Below, in pieces: positions 10,823 to 23,975 of a stretch of DNA of 64,000 nt. Numbering within the stretch: position 1 is the first letter of the stretch; the number at the start of each line of letters is the position of its first letter. A program made the position numbers and the translations under genes. The notes beneath the pieces were generated by a model. It did not search any database and had not been told where the DNA came from. It saw nothing but the letters and a program-made list of their open reading frames with translations. This DNA is from Kalaharituber pfeilii (lineage: Eukaryota; Ascomycota; Pezizomycetes; Pezizales; Pezizaceae): assembly GCA_015179045.1 (NCBI GenBank), contig WHUZ01000001.1, forward strand, positions 2,604,001 through 2,668,000, given 5' to 3'.

Positions 10823-13800
10823 GAGTAGGATGGGCGAAGGAGAGACGCTTGCGGTGAGCATAGAGGAATTTGTACGACGCAGTGCTGCTCCCGCTGGCGT
10901 GAAGTTGACGTTGGGCTCGGCTTATCTCTAACATCATCGCTCGCCCCCTGACAGACATCGGTAGATTTTACATTTTTGCTATCTCATTTTTACCTTTTTC
11001 ACGTTTGCCTCTCCCACATTTTCCGCCAGCACCTTGCCAACACCCTGGCTCGCTCATGGCCCTGCAGGGCGTATCGTGCCTGCTGCCCGGTGCCTGTGCC
11101 CAGTGCCTATGATACGGGCGCGTTGGCCAGCTCATATTTAATTGTTGAGGATGCGGTACGGGGTGGTGGAAGGCCGTTGTTTATGAGCCTTTTCCGTTGG
11201 GGTCGTGGGCGACTACCAGATTCAGATGACCTCCCGCCCGCTTTGGGCATAGTGGCCTCAACAAAAATTTCTTAACCCGATTTTCGCCAGAGGAAACCTC
11301 GTCCCAACTGAGGTGGGCAAAAGCCTTGGAGCGAGGTTAGCCCGCCCCGGCTGCTCTGCCTGCTAGCAGCAAGCTTACTACGTATACACTGGCACGGCCG
11401 CGACGCGTCGATGGCGGTTATACTCGATTCTCTTGTGGGGTTGAGGTCTTCAATTACGGTGGCTTGCTGTAATCGAGTATGATATACAAGTAGCGATTGA
11501 AAGGTTTCAAGCTCAGTGGGGGTCGAGCCCCACTAAGTACAGTACAGTACCCCCCCTTGTAAATATCCGTCTTTTCATGCAGCTATAGCAGGACGCCTAC
11601 GGAACAAAATTAAGAGAAAAGTATCGAATACTCCCGTCAGAACAACCGAGAAACCTAAACTCAGACAGCGGGATGACCTCGTTTGTCACCATGCCGTGTG
11701 ATTATAGGAATCTTGTGAGCTATCACCAAGCTTCTTTAAGTTGCTCCTACGGCTTGGCTTGATTCACTGTCATGCGCCCGATGTATCAATAGCCGGCTTA
11801 TGATCTGGGCATGGAGAGCCTCATTCTCTTACTGGCTACTTGAACTTGGGTCGTATTTTAAATTTCTCTGTTCTAAGGAAAAAAAAAAAAAAAGAAAGAA
11901 AGAAAGGGTCATGTCATGTCGTGTGAGCTTTGAGGTATGTGGTTCCGGCGTCTGCCGCCGTATTATCATATTGTCTCTGTCTAACTAGCGCAAGCAGCTC
12001 CCTCTCAACAATTGTTCAAGATGAGACGTGTGATGCTGGGGTATAATTGATCAGGTAAATTTGCTCCACTCCTGGTACACGATTTGCCCCATGATCGACC
12101 CATCTTGAACTTACTAACCAGCCGGGGCAAAATCATACATACTCATACTTATGTAGCGCACCCGGTAACCCGACCCTAGCGTTTTCCTGCGACAAGGTGT
12201 GCCTGATGCCCGTTTCGTCGATCCAACCATGTTACAGTACAGCATTCTAGAAGTAGCAATTGATATCGCCGACATTTGGAGCACAAGTTATTGAGTGGGC
12301 GACTTAGGTATTTGTAGGTTATGAAGATATCATAATGCCCACTCACCCTATGGTCTCTCTGTAGTATTACGTGCATGTTCATGAGGCTTACGACAACGAA
12401 ACTAAAAGCCCCTGTGCGCATGTCATAAGGTGGAATCCCTGACAGTCCCTGAATCCTAACCCGGAAGTACGAGTACATCTGTCCTGGCCTCGGTAACGAC
12501 AAAGTTCAGGCTAGTTGCTTATGATGCTGGTCAAGCTTAAGGGGAATCCATCTTCACAAGTGATACATCATTGAACAGATGCACGTGACCAGAAACAATA
12601 TCCCGAATCCCTAGGCCCAAGCTGATGTTCGCTTCAGAGCTTACCTCACTTTTATCGGCATGAGTCTTCAGGAGCGATATGGTGATGTTGATCAGGAAGG
12701 GACCAGGTGTAACACTGGCTTGTTCGCTGACTAATACACCAAAGTCCCTCCCTCTTGCCCCTTTTGCACTTTCTCTTGACATGCAAGCGCCGCATACGGA
12801 GTATTTCTACAAACAAACTGCCTTTTGAACTTGAGTTAAGGTTCTGATCTCGTGCCCAAACTGCCTCCGCCATGGCTTTGCCAAGAACTAATAGCAGACG
12901 GTGTCTTTGCTATTTTTTCTTGGCAGCACACCGTCTCTTAGGCTGGGTACGAGAACAGTTAGGTTCCTGACAGTAACTGACTTACGGCATTTTTTAAGGA
13001 CAGTGGACTTTGGCAACAGGTAGCATATGCGTTTGGATTCTATTTTATCCTCGCTTTCACTGTGAGATGAATTTGGTTGAATTTTCGGGTCAGCAGCAAA
13101 AATATGCTCGCAATAATTGTGAGTACAGTTGTTGATGCTTTACGACCAATAGTTCCTCAAGTGCTTAATTCTATTTCTGATCTTACTATTAATCGTTTGT
13201 ATACGTACTATGGTAGATGGATGTGTATCTGGTACAGAGGAGTTTACACAACGTGTATAAGTGACAGAAGGGTCAAGCTAGTAGATCATTCCCGTATATA
13301 GTAATTTTTTTCAATTTATGCTAGTACTAAATTTCGCAACTTTGGGTGTCTTGTAGTCTGGAGGGTTGGTGCAACCAGACTAGGTGTCTTGGCATGTAAC
13401 ACTCCCCATATAAAGTATTAAATTTTTATTCTTATTTCTCAATACCACATTTTTATTTTTAATTTGGAAATCGAAGATTTGTAGAGCAGACGAAATAGCA
13501 CATATCTATGGGTTTTATCTCTTGATCAGATGTGGTTGGGTGATGAAATATAATTTCTAGTTGAGGTCAATAATTTGGGGTCCCTTCTTGATGAACACCA
13601 CGATACAATGCGCAATCATGAAAGTAATGAAGCTTTCGTTGTCTATAGCCACAATCAGCTATGAATGGGCTTACATGTTCACAAGGAAAATGAATGCCAC
13701 TGAGACTGTAACGTCATTCAAATAGTGGAGTGTCATCAGTCCTCCATACTACTTAATATTTTATGTACCTCTATGAATAAGAACTTATGTAACTAACTGG

Positions 13801-16800
13801 GTCAGCAACAATGGGCCAGCTCTTCCAGACGGTCCCATTTGATTCCCCACAAAATCTCAGAACCCTCACTCTATGCTACCAGCACATCTACCCCAGGTAT
13901 CATATGACACGAAGCAGAGAGGCGCCATTTTCGTGAGGCCCAATTCTCCAACATTCCTGAGTAATTCTCACTCTCAGGGTCGCGCGAGTCAAAACCACCA
14001 GTCAGGTTGTTACATCCAGCACGTCAAGAAGAAATTGGAGATTTTTCCTCAAGACATACACCATAGGTACAGATCATCCATATACTCCGGTTCCTCGAAT
14101 TGTTGAATTCATCGACCGAGCGGTGCAGATCCAGGATGCATTGAAACCGTTCGCAGAGCTCTATTAAATAGAGCACAGCGGAAGCAGACGGTTCGTTCAA
14201 TCCATCTCTCTTTAGGGAACTTGCTGGTCTTCATATGATTACAACCATAGTGAAGGCCCTGGCCCAAGATACGTGGGTAATTCATGATGATCCGGTGTCA
14301 AGAATAGGGAGTTGACTCGTGTCTCAGTGATCACTTCTGTCCATTGTTGAGTTCAATCTTTGGGAAACGGTTCCAATTGCTCAACGACTTTGATATTGCT
14401 TACGCGTTAGGGCCAAGTACTTGGAATGAGAAACTCTGGTATGGTTGATAGGAAACTGCTGTCAAGATCTCAAGCACCTTCACATGGCAGTCCTAGCCCT
14501 ATCAGCGTTTGTTGAGTTTTTCCAACGCAATGTCTGCAAGGGAGACAAGTCTTGCTTGGACGAAACCTCCTTGCTGCGATTTGAAAAGATCTCAGTTTCA
14601 CAAGGGTTGACTATCTCTCTGCTTACTGGTCTAGCTCTCCAGTTGGCAATGGGATGCATCAGTCCAGAAGCTAGCTCAAAGTCACTGTGTTGAGGTTGGC
14701 ATTTTTGACCAACGACCATCTATAAGCAAGGAAAAGTCGTCTTTGGAGGAGGGGGTACAAAACGCCCTTGAGGAGTCAGAAGAGCTAGAGCCCACACTGT
14801 TCTCATCCCAAATCTGCAGTTTTCGCAGCCCAGGAGTATTCAGTGCCCACTGAGCTTTATCCCAAGTTTTTACTTCGGGTCTCGGTCGGAAAAATTCCTT
14901 CAGAAGGTGCCCACTTCATGCATATTTTGTGGAAATATCAATTGTCTGATCTGCAGCTCTTGAAATATTTAATCTGCATAGGCCGAAGGGAGAAGCAGAC
15001 CTTGAAGCCCCAACATGAACGTGGTGTCAATAGGGTAGAAGCGTATTGCTGAAGACTGAAAATGCCGCAGAAACAGGATTTACTGATATCGAATTACATA
15101 CCTTAGGTATCTTGAGCCAATATCTGGCTGTGAATACGTCAACCAGAATATGCCCTGGCCTGTGATATTCTGGGCTTGTTCACCTCATGCTTTGCTTAGG
15201 AAAGTTTTATGTAAGCCCCTATGACTGTATGCATCTTGGATATCGGCACAAGTTCGGAAACGAGACTGGGATCACTACGCTCACGCATGTTGACTGAGCC
15301 AGAGATTGCGGAGCGTATGTTACGTTTCGTTAGGAAATTATTTCGCGAAGAGATTGATGTTAAGCTTTCTAGTCCCCCAGCCTTCGGTATCAATGGTGGT
15401 AGACTTGAATACTCTCTGGGTAACGACTCTTTTATGTTGTAGTTGCAACACGACAACAGCTCTGTTGCGCGCGTCGCAAGAGCGACATGCTATAAGAATA
15501 AGGCCGGTCTCAAGGATTTGCCGCTTTTGTGGTGTCATGGGCGTATCGCGCGCCTCATGTTACGACGAACGTAGGTCCACTTCATACTGCACTGCGTTTT
15601 TTATTTGATCCTGATTTTGTCCACCCTGATTATCTGGCAGTATATGGTCTTACTGCAATCATCCAGATCAATCACTGGACTCCTATACCCGCTACGACTT
15701 TCGAGCTCCAAACATGGCCCTCAACCGGTGGTGCAGAAATGAGGTATCCATCATTGATGTATTACATCACGGACTATTCCATCAAGCTGGCCTCAAAAAC
15801 ACATCATGGTATAGCGTTGGCTATGGCGGCTCGTCAATCTATTTTGGATTCCGTACCGCTCTTTACTCCAGACAGAAATTCCCAACAAAAGAGGAAGAGG
15901 TTGAAAGAAGAAAGTGAAACAGGAAAACGGAAGAGAACATGAGGCAGGTGTCAAGCCTTTTGACCCTGGTAGCCACTTAGCTACCTACTTATCGTAGTGG
16001 TAGCCCCCTTTTCCCTCCCCCTGGCGACTACGTTCCGCCTGCCAGGAATCAACCACTAATAATATTAAAAAAAAAACTCGTGTGCCCACTTCAATAAATG
16101 AACCCTCATGGCAGCCAAATTTGTCGTGATACTCACTGGGTCCAGTGTCTTTTTTTTTTTTTTTCAGGCAACGCCTCTTTGAACATTGCAGCCCAATTCA
16201 GTCAGGCTACCCTCCGTCAACCATAATTATGGACCTGGCCTCTCTAGAATCCCGTGTACCCCCAGTCCCCTTGACACTCAGAATGAAGATGCCATTTGTA
16301 TACCGTATATAAGGAAATGGAAAATCAATAAACTATCGGACAAAAACAATAAAAATAGAAAAAACGAGAAAAGAGAAACACATGGAAGCAGTCTTCATAC
16401 CAAGGAGTAAAATTTGTGTGCCTACTGGAGGGGTTTTCAAGGGGCTGTTGAGCGGTGGAAGTGGAGGGGCCGTCGGAGGGACTGCTGCAGAGCGGTTGAA
16501 GGGGTAGTGGATACAAGATGAGGGGAAGTTGTATACTGCCCGAAATGACCTGTAGCTTGGTGAAGTGATTTGTTCGTTATTTCTAGTGATGGGGGTTACA
16601 AGAGGCTATTGGAGGTATAGAATTGAGGGCTTCGGTTAGAATCCGAGCTGAGAAAGAGTCTTGTCCAGCATCTTTCTAAAAAGATGAGCTATAATGTTTC
16701 TGTTTCAAACAATATCAATGGTAATTAGAACTGGAGTACTTTTTTTGTCATTGTTAATTTATGATTATGCTTACTGTGATGTAGTACGGAGGTAGTCTCG

Positions 16801-17481
16801 CGCCCACCCGCTGACTGTCAGTAATGGGGTCTCGTTTACGAAACCATGATGGGGTTAAATTTTAATTTTCCCGACGGGATTGCAGTCTCCCTCATATACA
16901 TATATATATTGAGCATATTTGACCTATAGTAGCCGTACATCCCATCTTTACTCCCAAAGAAAATAATTCCATTATGTACAGGTCTTCGGGATGCATTAGA
17001 CAGGGGAGGGAGGGCACTATTCCAAAGAAAACCTTAGGATAGATATGGGAGAGATGGAGGGGATTCTGAAAATTTCCCCGTGGCTTCGCATATCTCTCTC
17101 GCCCTAAGATGTTCAGGGTAACGTACGATCACAAGCACCATCGCTTCAGTCTATACATAAGCGAGCAAATGAACTAGCCCCAATAAGTATCATCCACACA
17201 TCTTTAGACCGGTATGAAAAACAAATTCCCTGTGTTCAACTAAAAGTGGATTTTTTAGCGGAACTCTTGCAAAAGTTGGAGAAGCTTCAAGGCCGTGGCG
17301 TGTGCCACGAAGAGCTTCAACCCTTGGTAAGTGATATGTATGTACGACCATGTACCATAGAGAACAGACAGCGTAGGGCTAACTGGTGGATGCTACCTCT
17401 TACGAAAATATTATTGTTCTAACATGGTACTATCGTACAATTTAGAACGCCTGCCTCCAAAGACATTTCACTCCCCAGAAC
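10823..17481. other. Gene-poor region of about 6.7 kb
   Basis: No gene with recognisable domains was found. It holds a T-rich/A-rich part (about 13000-13800), an A/AAAG run at 11879-11906, a T run at 16150-16164 and short ORFs. The longest is at 15529-15942 (plus, no ATG start): a peptide with HPDYLAVYGLTAIIQINHW and a basic tail KRKRLKEESETGKRKRT. Another open stretch is at 14445-14693. I do not recognise either. Lack of ATG starts and repeated stops around them suggest relics rather than genes. Confidence 0.5.
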
Positions 17482-19611
17482 TTACGGCGCCCCAGCATTA
17501 CCGTTTGGCGCTGCAGGAGTCCTATTTCCATCAACGGCGCAGTTAACAGCTTGCAAAGGCACATGAGATACTGCCTCCTTGTCCTTGTCGTCCTTCCTCC
17601 ACGGCCACTTATCCAGCAAAGGTAACGTCGTACTAGCCCCAACGAGTACAGCAATTAACGTATATTGCCACCCAGCCACATTCTCCAGTGCTCTAAAGAA
17701 CCTGTTTCTCTTATCAGTGATCCGTAATGGATCATGATCGGGCTTATACACCTGTTCATCGATGTACTTGGCCAGAATGGGATTGAGGACTGCGAAGAGG
17801 ACTATGTAGACGGAGTATAGCACTGTGATGCTCACGTTACGAGGTCAGGTTATCCACAACGGTAGCAGATGCGATTCAAGGCAGGGTGGATGACTTACCA
17901 GCCATGACGGTCCCAAGCGACGTAATGTGATGCCCTTGAGTCGGTTTCCTTCTTCGTTCTCTACTCGTCCGTCCCATCTCCTTCTCTTCATGAATTGATA
18001 ACGTAGATTGGATATGTGCCAACAAGGAAACATCTCCCGCCGCCCATCCGAGCGAAATCGGCAAGAATATGCCTGCAAGTTTCCACGCAAAACTCACCGG
18101 TACTTTTCCTGTTGTATCCAACTTTAACGGTTGGTCAGTCAGATTTGGGCATGAAATTTCTCCAAGAGCGTCACTTGTTTATCAAAATCTTACCGGTGGT
18201 TTCCAAGTTACAACAGCCCAAATAATGAACAACATTGCCGCATCAAGCCTTACCCACGGTAACGGGCTTTGGATATGCTCTGTGAGCATAAACACTGCTA
18301 ATGCCCCCAGCAGCTCTCCAAAATTGCTTCCTCCTACAATTATTTGATAGTGTGCAGGCTCATTGTACACATACCTAGCAATTGCAGGGGCCAGCCCGTT
18401 CTCCAGATAGCGGTGGGCGTAAAGTGAAAGCGAGTATCCAAAAGGCAGCCAGGCGAACTGAGGTGTTGACAAAATGAGTTTAGAACCCTGAACCATTGTC
18501 ATGCCAAGGTAAGAAAAAACTGAGAGATGTCAATATTTATGAGCGGAACAAAACCAATCAGAGTCAACATTGGGGGAAGTCTGGCTAGAATCGAGTTCAG
18601 GGTAACCGTGAGACTCACCTCGACCTATTGGACCACACCACTTCAACCCTGGTATACAACTCGATTTCTGTCCTTCCTCGTTTTTCTTCTCTTCCTCCTC
18701 CTCCCTCTCCACATCTAGTCCCATCCACAATCCACATGCTATCAACCACAAGCCTGGGACCACCACCACCGCAAAGTTATTCCCTAACTGCAAGCTTAAG
18801 AATGCGCTTAGAAACGATCCTGCCGTCCCAGCCAGCTCATAAAAGATATGCACTACCGCATCCATCCTTCTCAATTTATTTCCCAGCATGCTCATATCTC
18901 CCTTGATCTGATGTCCACCCATTCTGCTTTCCCTGGCGCGAGAAAAAGACTCCCCTAATATATCTGCCGGGACAACCTTACGTACGACTTCCACCCCTCC
19001 CGCAACTACACCTGCAAGCACGAAAAATAGTATCAGCCACATAGGATCCCAGGTCCCGTACCTCTCCCTCCATATCTCATTCTCACCACCTTCCTCCATT
19101 TCCTTTTTCTCAACAACGCTCCATCGCCCTCCGGTGCCTAAATCCATACCGAGCATCGCCGCCGAAAGTCCGACCCCAGATAAAACCATTGCAATTAATG
19201 TCTCCTTCGAGTTCTTTCTCCATCTCAGCGCCACCGCTACCAGAAGGGTCCCAAAACACTGGAATACTAAGTTTAGAGTTTGCATGCTTGCCAGCATACC
19301 GACAGGTCGATTCTCATCAACTTCTTCATTATCGCCGTTTTTGTTGAAGCGCGCCAGGGCTATTGTCGTTAATGAGCCGGTCCAGATTTCAAAAGAGAGC
19401 TTGTAGAACATGAGGCCCGAAATGTAGAATGCTACGTTTTTCTTGAGACGAAGGGCGGGGAAGGGCAGCAACGACAGTTAGCACAGAGAGCGTATAGGGG
19501 GCCGCAAGATGTTACTGATAATCTGCTTGCAAATTCATGTCACCGCACAGGCGCCACACATACCCGTTCTCTCCTTGTATATGAACACCATATTTCCTTG
19601 ATACGCTCCAT
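17482..19611 (-). CDS. Multipass membrane protein, MFS-like
   Basis: Five exons (19611-19564, 19441-18619, 18519-18194, 18121-17899, 17822-17482) join in phase to 586 residues; introns are 122, 99, 72, 72 and 76 nt or close to it. The 48-nt first exon (MERIKEIWCSYTRRER) is inferred from an ATG, a GTATGT donor and a CTAAC branch site. There are about ten hydrophobic spans, including FYISGLMFYKLSFEIW, LILFFVLAGVVAGGVEVV, FAVVVVPGLWLIACGLWMG, LAGIFLPISLGWAAGDVSLL and YTLIAVLVGASTTLPLL. A Glu/Lys-rich cytoplasmic loop lies midway. The layout resembles conserved fungal MFS-like proteins of unassigned substrate. No sugar-transporter signature is visible. It stands alone with no metabolic neighbours. 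Confidence 0.7.
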
Positions 19612-20843
19612 CTTTTCCAATTTCGTTGCCCACCGTTGCACTGCACTGAAGGGGAAAAACTGGTATCCTCGACAATTTACAGATACATAAATCTATCGTT
19701 CAAATATTTTCCTTTGCCTTTCAATAGCCTGGCTGTGTTGATGTACCGAATTTGAAGCGGAATACTCGACTTACTGAGGCATTGGGAGCTCAGTAACCAG
19801 CTTCCGAAAGAGGATCTGTAACAAGCCCTCGCTGTAGTCGAACGCTACATAGTACAGGTTTTTACATTTTAATTATGATGGGGGGGAGTGATAGCCTCAG
19901 AAGCTCCCGAGATCTGGACCCTACTTAATCTTACTTATAGGTACATAACCTTTGCGTACACAAGCGTACGCGGCGGGCCGAGTCGGGCCGCGTTCTCCAA
20001 CTCACCGAGTGGCAAACCCCGGCTTGCGGCCCATCCTGATTTGCATCCATATGCTCATTGCATCTCTATATGTACTATTATCTCTCTCTCCTCTCTCCTC
20101 CCTACTTGTTGAAGATGTGAAAGATTCTCATGATCAGAGTGTGCAGTGGGCCCCCCATTCTCCGTTCTGCCGTTCCCTTCTCATAAACATAGTTTACTCT
20201 ACTATCTCCCCCTGCTCTCTTCCCTCCATCTGTAGGTCCTCCTATCCTCTCTTCTTCAACAGGTGCACTGCAACCATAACTCGAACTGTATATATGTATG
20301 AGTATCTCAACGCTAGGGGCATACGCTAAAGTAATTTGTTTACGGTTGCTCCGTTCACAAGTTCCGCTCCTTTACGTATACTTTCCGGATTAGATTTGAA
20401 AGAAGATCGGCCGTCGGCTTACGAGGCCTGCTTTGGGATTGGGTGACACAAATCATACGATCAAGGGCTTTTCTCGGGATAATCTACGACAGCCTCTGTT
20501 TCTTCTTGCAACAAGATAAAGGTCATTGTATTGTTTGTTACAACTTGAAGTGACGAGGAGGTGATCGCTGAACTTCCGAATTTGCTGACTCAACGTTACA
20601 CAAGACAATTGACTACCGAAATAAGGAATTCACATGATCTGGAACATTTCAAGCTAAGCTTTTCTCTGATGACGTTCGTGTGCGAGACTATATTGTCTAG
20701 TCGACAATTTGGAAAATAATAGTTAACTACAAGAGACATACAAAGAGATGAAGTGAGGAATGCCCAGTAGCTATCGGTATCGAGCCGTTCCTGTTCCATT
20801 CCCCTTCATAGCAGAAAAATTATGAAGTCATCGAAAAGTTAAA
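19612..20843. other. Intergenic, no gene seen
   Basis: A pyrimidine-rich stretch lies at 20070-20240 and the rest is ordinary sequence. It contains the 5' flank of the MFS-like gene and the 3' flank of the secreted-protein gene. Confidence 0.5.
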
Positions 20844-20943
20844 CTAGAATTCCAGCGCTGCGTTAAATGCATCTGCAACAGCCTGATCCCTCTGTCCTGC
20901 AGCATTCGCCGCCTAGACTTGTGCCTGAACGGCTCGACAAGCA
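20844..20943 (-). pseudogene. Out-of-frame second repeat module of the secreted protein
   Basis: Just past the stop of the secreted-protein gene, another frame reads QEALDACRAVQAQV, a TAG, then AANAAGQRDQAVADAFNAALEF and a stop at 20844. This copies the ending of the gene's first module (LNACEAGKAAATGKTGQAAADAFNTML). The coding repeat evidently once continued here and was lost by a frame change and a stop. Confidence 0.5.
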
Positions 20944-21638
20944 TCAAGAGCCTCCTGCTGTAACAGGTACCTGTGTCAGCCTGATTGATTCATTTGTAGC
21001 CATTAAAGAAAGTCTTAAATCAGTACATATCCCAAAGTCAAGACCACCATTGTCTCCGTTGTTGCCATCATTTTCAGTGACTACGTCGTCCACAACATCA
21101 TCAACATCATCTTCCTCCTCGTCATCTTCATTGCCTCCACAGCCATTATTGTCTTGCACATTGTCCTGGGTATCTTCGGTGTTCCCCCTAGTGTTCCCTC
21201 CAGTGTTCCCTCCAGTGTTACCACCAAGAAGCATAGTATTGAAAGCATCAGCAGCAGCCTGCCCAGTTTTCCCGGTAGCAGCAGCTTTACCTGCCTCACA
21301 TGCATTTAGGGTTTCTTGAGGTGCGTTACATGGCGACTTGAGGCGTTGACAGATGAAGTTTGTGATGATTCCAATATTCAGTGCCGAGCCATGGTTGAAA
21401 TCTCTGTTGCTGGTTAGTATTCTCGTTCTAACAGAGTGATAGACCAGCCAATGGCTATTCCATACTGAAGATTTGCAGCTTGGAACGCAGCTTCTCTCTT
21501 CCCATCCAGTCCAACACGGAATATAATATCAGGGGAGTCACAGGACCCGGTGTTCAGTTGACGAGTTCGAAATCTTGCAAATGGAGCAACTGGAACAAAG
21601 CTGGCCAGAGCAACAGTAGTAGTCAAAGTGAACTTCAT
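20944..21638 (-). CDS. Small secreted repeat protein, C-terminus probably truncated
   Basis: Two exons, 21638-21466 and 21403-20944 (intron 62 nt, GTATGG to CAACAG with an ACTAAC branch), give 210 residues. The N-terminus is a signal peptide (MKFTLTTTVALASFVPVAPF). A module follows with GSCDSPDIIFRVGLDGKREA, FNHGSALNIGIITNFICQRL and cysteine pairs, as in fungal secreted cell-wall-like proteins of unknown function. Next is a GGNTGGNT tandem repeat, then a very acidic run (NEDDEEEDDVDDVVDDVV). The start of a second module (LDFGICTD) collapses after a few residues into a short unrelated tail. Extracellular or wall location is inferred from the signal peptide and cysteines. Confidence 0.7.
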
Positions 21639-23975
21639 TGTGCAAAATGAAATACAATAGAAGATCCGAATAAAAGGCTATAAGGGAGTACTGGCTCCTG
21701 CTGAAAGAATGGGTAGACTGAGTTGAAGAAGAGAATAATGCGAGCTCAACTGCCATTGCAAAACCTATTAGCAAACTATTATCGCGAAAAACAGAAGCAT
21801 GTATCGCCATGAAGATGGTTTACCTCGAAAAAGAAGGCAATGGTTCAAAGTAAGAACTTGAAGCAGGAAAAGAGACAGACCGTTGAAGGATGGAAAGCAG
21901 TCTTCAGTACAGCTCCCACTTGGTTTTATAGAGCATCCGCCCCATCGCGTACATTGACACTAACAATGTACCAGACACCAAATTTTCCAGAGAATTTCCT
22001 TAACCTCTTCTAGCTCGCTTCACTTATGAAGGATCTCCAGATGGACAACTTCAGTAGCCGCCCCAAATAGGCTGCGTATCCTTCTGAGACGTGCGGATAT
22101 ATCCTCAAATAGGACATGAATCGCAGTTTAGCCTGGTTTGGCTAATTTCAGTACTTACTTAGAAACAACTCGTTACTGCTTGGTAGCAGACGAATTGGGT
22201 GAATGTCCACATGGAACTTCAAACAGTGGACGATATCCATCGGCCAGAAGATGGTAACCTCCAAACAGGCGTAAAGTATTGGTGTCGGAGGTATCAGAGG
22301 GGCAGTGAAAAACCAGACTTGCATTTGATCAGCGCAAAGACGACATGTGCACATGTGTGGACAAAAAAGTTGACGCGCGAAAGCCGCGCGGGAAAATATA
22401 TGATTGGAAGTTCTCCCCGCGTACGCAAACAAGTACCTACCTGGTATAGCTAGTACATCACAATGTATTGGATTTAGGTACGGAGCTGTCAGAGAAGCCC
22501 GTTGCTGAAACAGCTGGGGGTACCTCTGGGGTATCTCTGTGGTTTCTCATTATATGCTATTCAACGGGGCAACAGTATAGGGCCAGAGCCAAGGGCTGTC
22601 AAACGCGCAAGGGTCAGTGGAGGTGTCAGGAGCTATCATACAAGGGTGCGCAATTGGGAGGATTTTGTCATGAGGGTCCAGGCACACCTCGCTTGCGGTC
22701 GGCTCCGGCTTGTGGTCTCTCCTGGATAAACGTTTCTCCGACGCCCCGTGGTGAAGCCACCACCAGGCGCGCTGGGCAACTGACATGAAGTTAGAGCCAG
22801 CCTCACGCTACCTAAGTACTTCTGCGCCCCGTAATACATACTTACTGAAAGCTCCATCAGTTGCAGTGCCCTTACGTGCTATAGCCAGCGCCAGTGCTAA
22901 ATTGCTTCCTACATATGTACCCGCGATGACTAACAAGCAGCAGTTGAGTGTTTGTACTTGCAGCAGTAACGCTTGGGCAAAAACTTGGAAGGTGGGGCGC
23001 CATTGAGAGGTGGTAACCTAGATGGGGTAGGTTCAAGAAAGTTGGAGTTGTTGACATTTCGAACTGACTTGTAGCTTGTATTCCTGTAATAATCTCTAGT
23101 GCAGACTCTTTTAAATTTGTGCTGCGCGCCCCTAAATTCTAGCGTTGCCACTGGTAGCGAGGCTAGTTGTTGCCCCCGACTGACCAGAGGTAAGATGCTA
23201 TTAATTGAGTATTTTCATAGAAAAAATGTATATATGGCTTCTAAAAAGCCCTCGCGGAAGAGATGCTAAGTTACTGAGCAGTTCAAATTTGGTTTAAAAA
23301 GCGCTATTTGTTGCTTCTTTTACTTGTTGATATCGTTGCAGAATTAGATGTTATGCATCCACCACAAGGCACCGCATTGCTACATAGCATTAAGAAAACA
23401 TAACCCTATATATCGCAGGTGCAAGTGCTGAAATCTGGTCACAGAGATATGATTGTTTGAAGCTCTGTTACCTAAGTCGGTTCAAGCTTGAATCTAGGCA
23501 GATCTCACACCACAAGTCAGGTTCTCCCATGGCTACCAGCCTTCCTACCCCTTATGTTGTAGTCTCGTAATTAGACTGGAGATGCACATCTATACTTAGG
23601 AGTTTTGGTTTTCAGTTATACTGTTTTGCTATCATTTTGGTTTAGCTGTTCGGTTGCTTTAGATATGTTAACCAACTCACGATAGAAAAACATACAAGAG
23701 AGACAGGCGCACTTGATTGGAGCACGAGATGCATCATAATGGTTACAATGTACTAATCAATAAAAACAGTCTTTTTTTATTTAAAAAAAGGATTTTATAA
23801 TGTTGCGGAAAACGCAAGCGTGCCATTGAGTGAAGTACAAGCTTGTAAGGAGTACCATACTCGGATTCTTGTTACAAGGAGGGCAATTCTAGTCATAGTT
23901 TCGAATCAATTAGACTTTCACATAACCTATCAATCCCTAAATTGACAATAATTACCAAATGCAGTAATTATCAGC
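21639..23975. other. Intergenic, no gene seen
   Basis: Several short ORFs exist, the longest at 22468-22788 on the plus strand, but none shows domain features or good splice continuity. A T7/A7 hairpin (TTTTTTTATTTAAAAAAA) lies at about 23771-23789. Confidence 0.5.
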
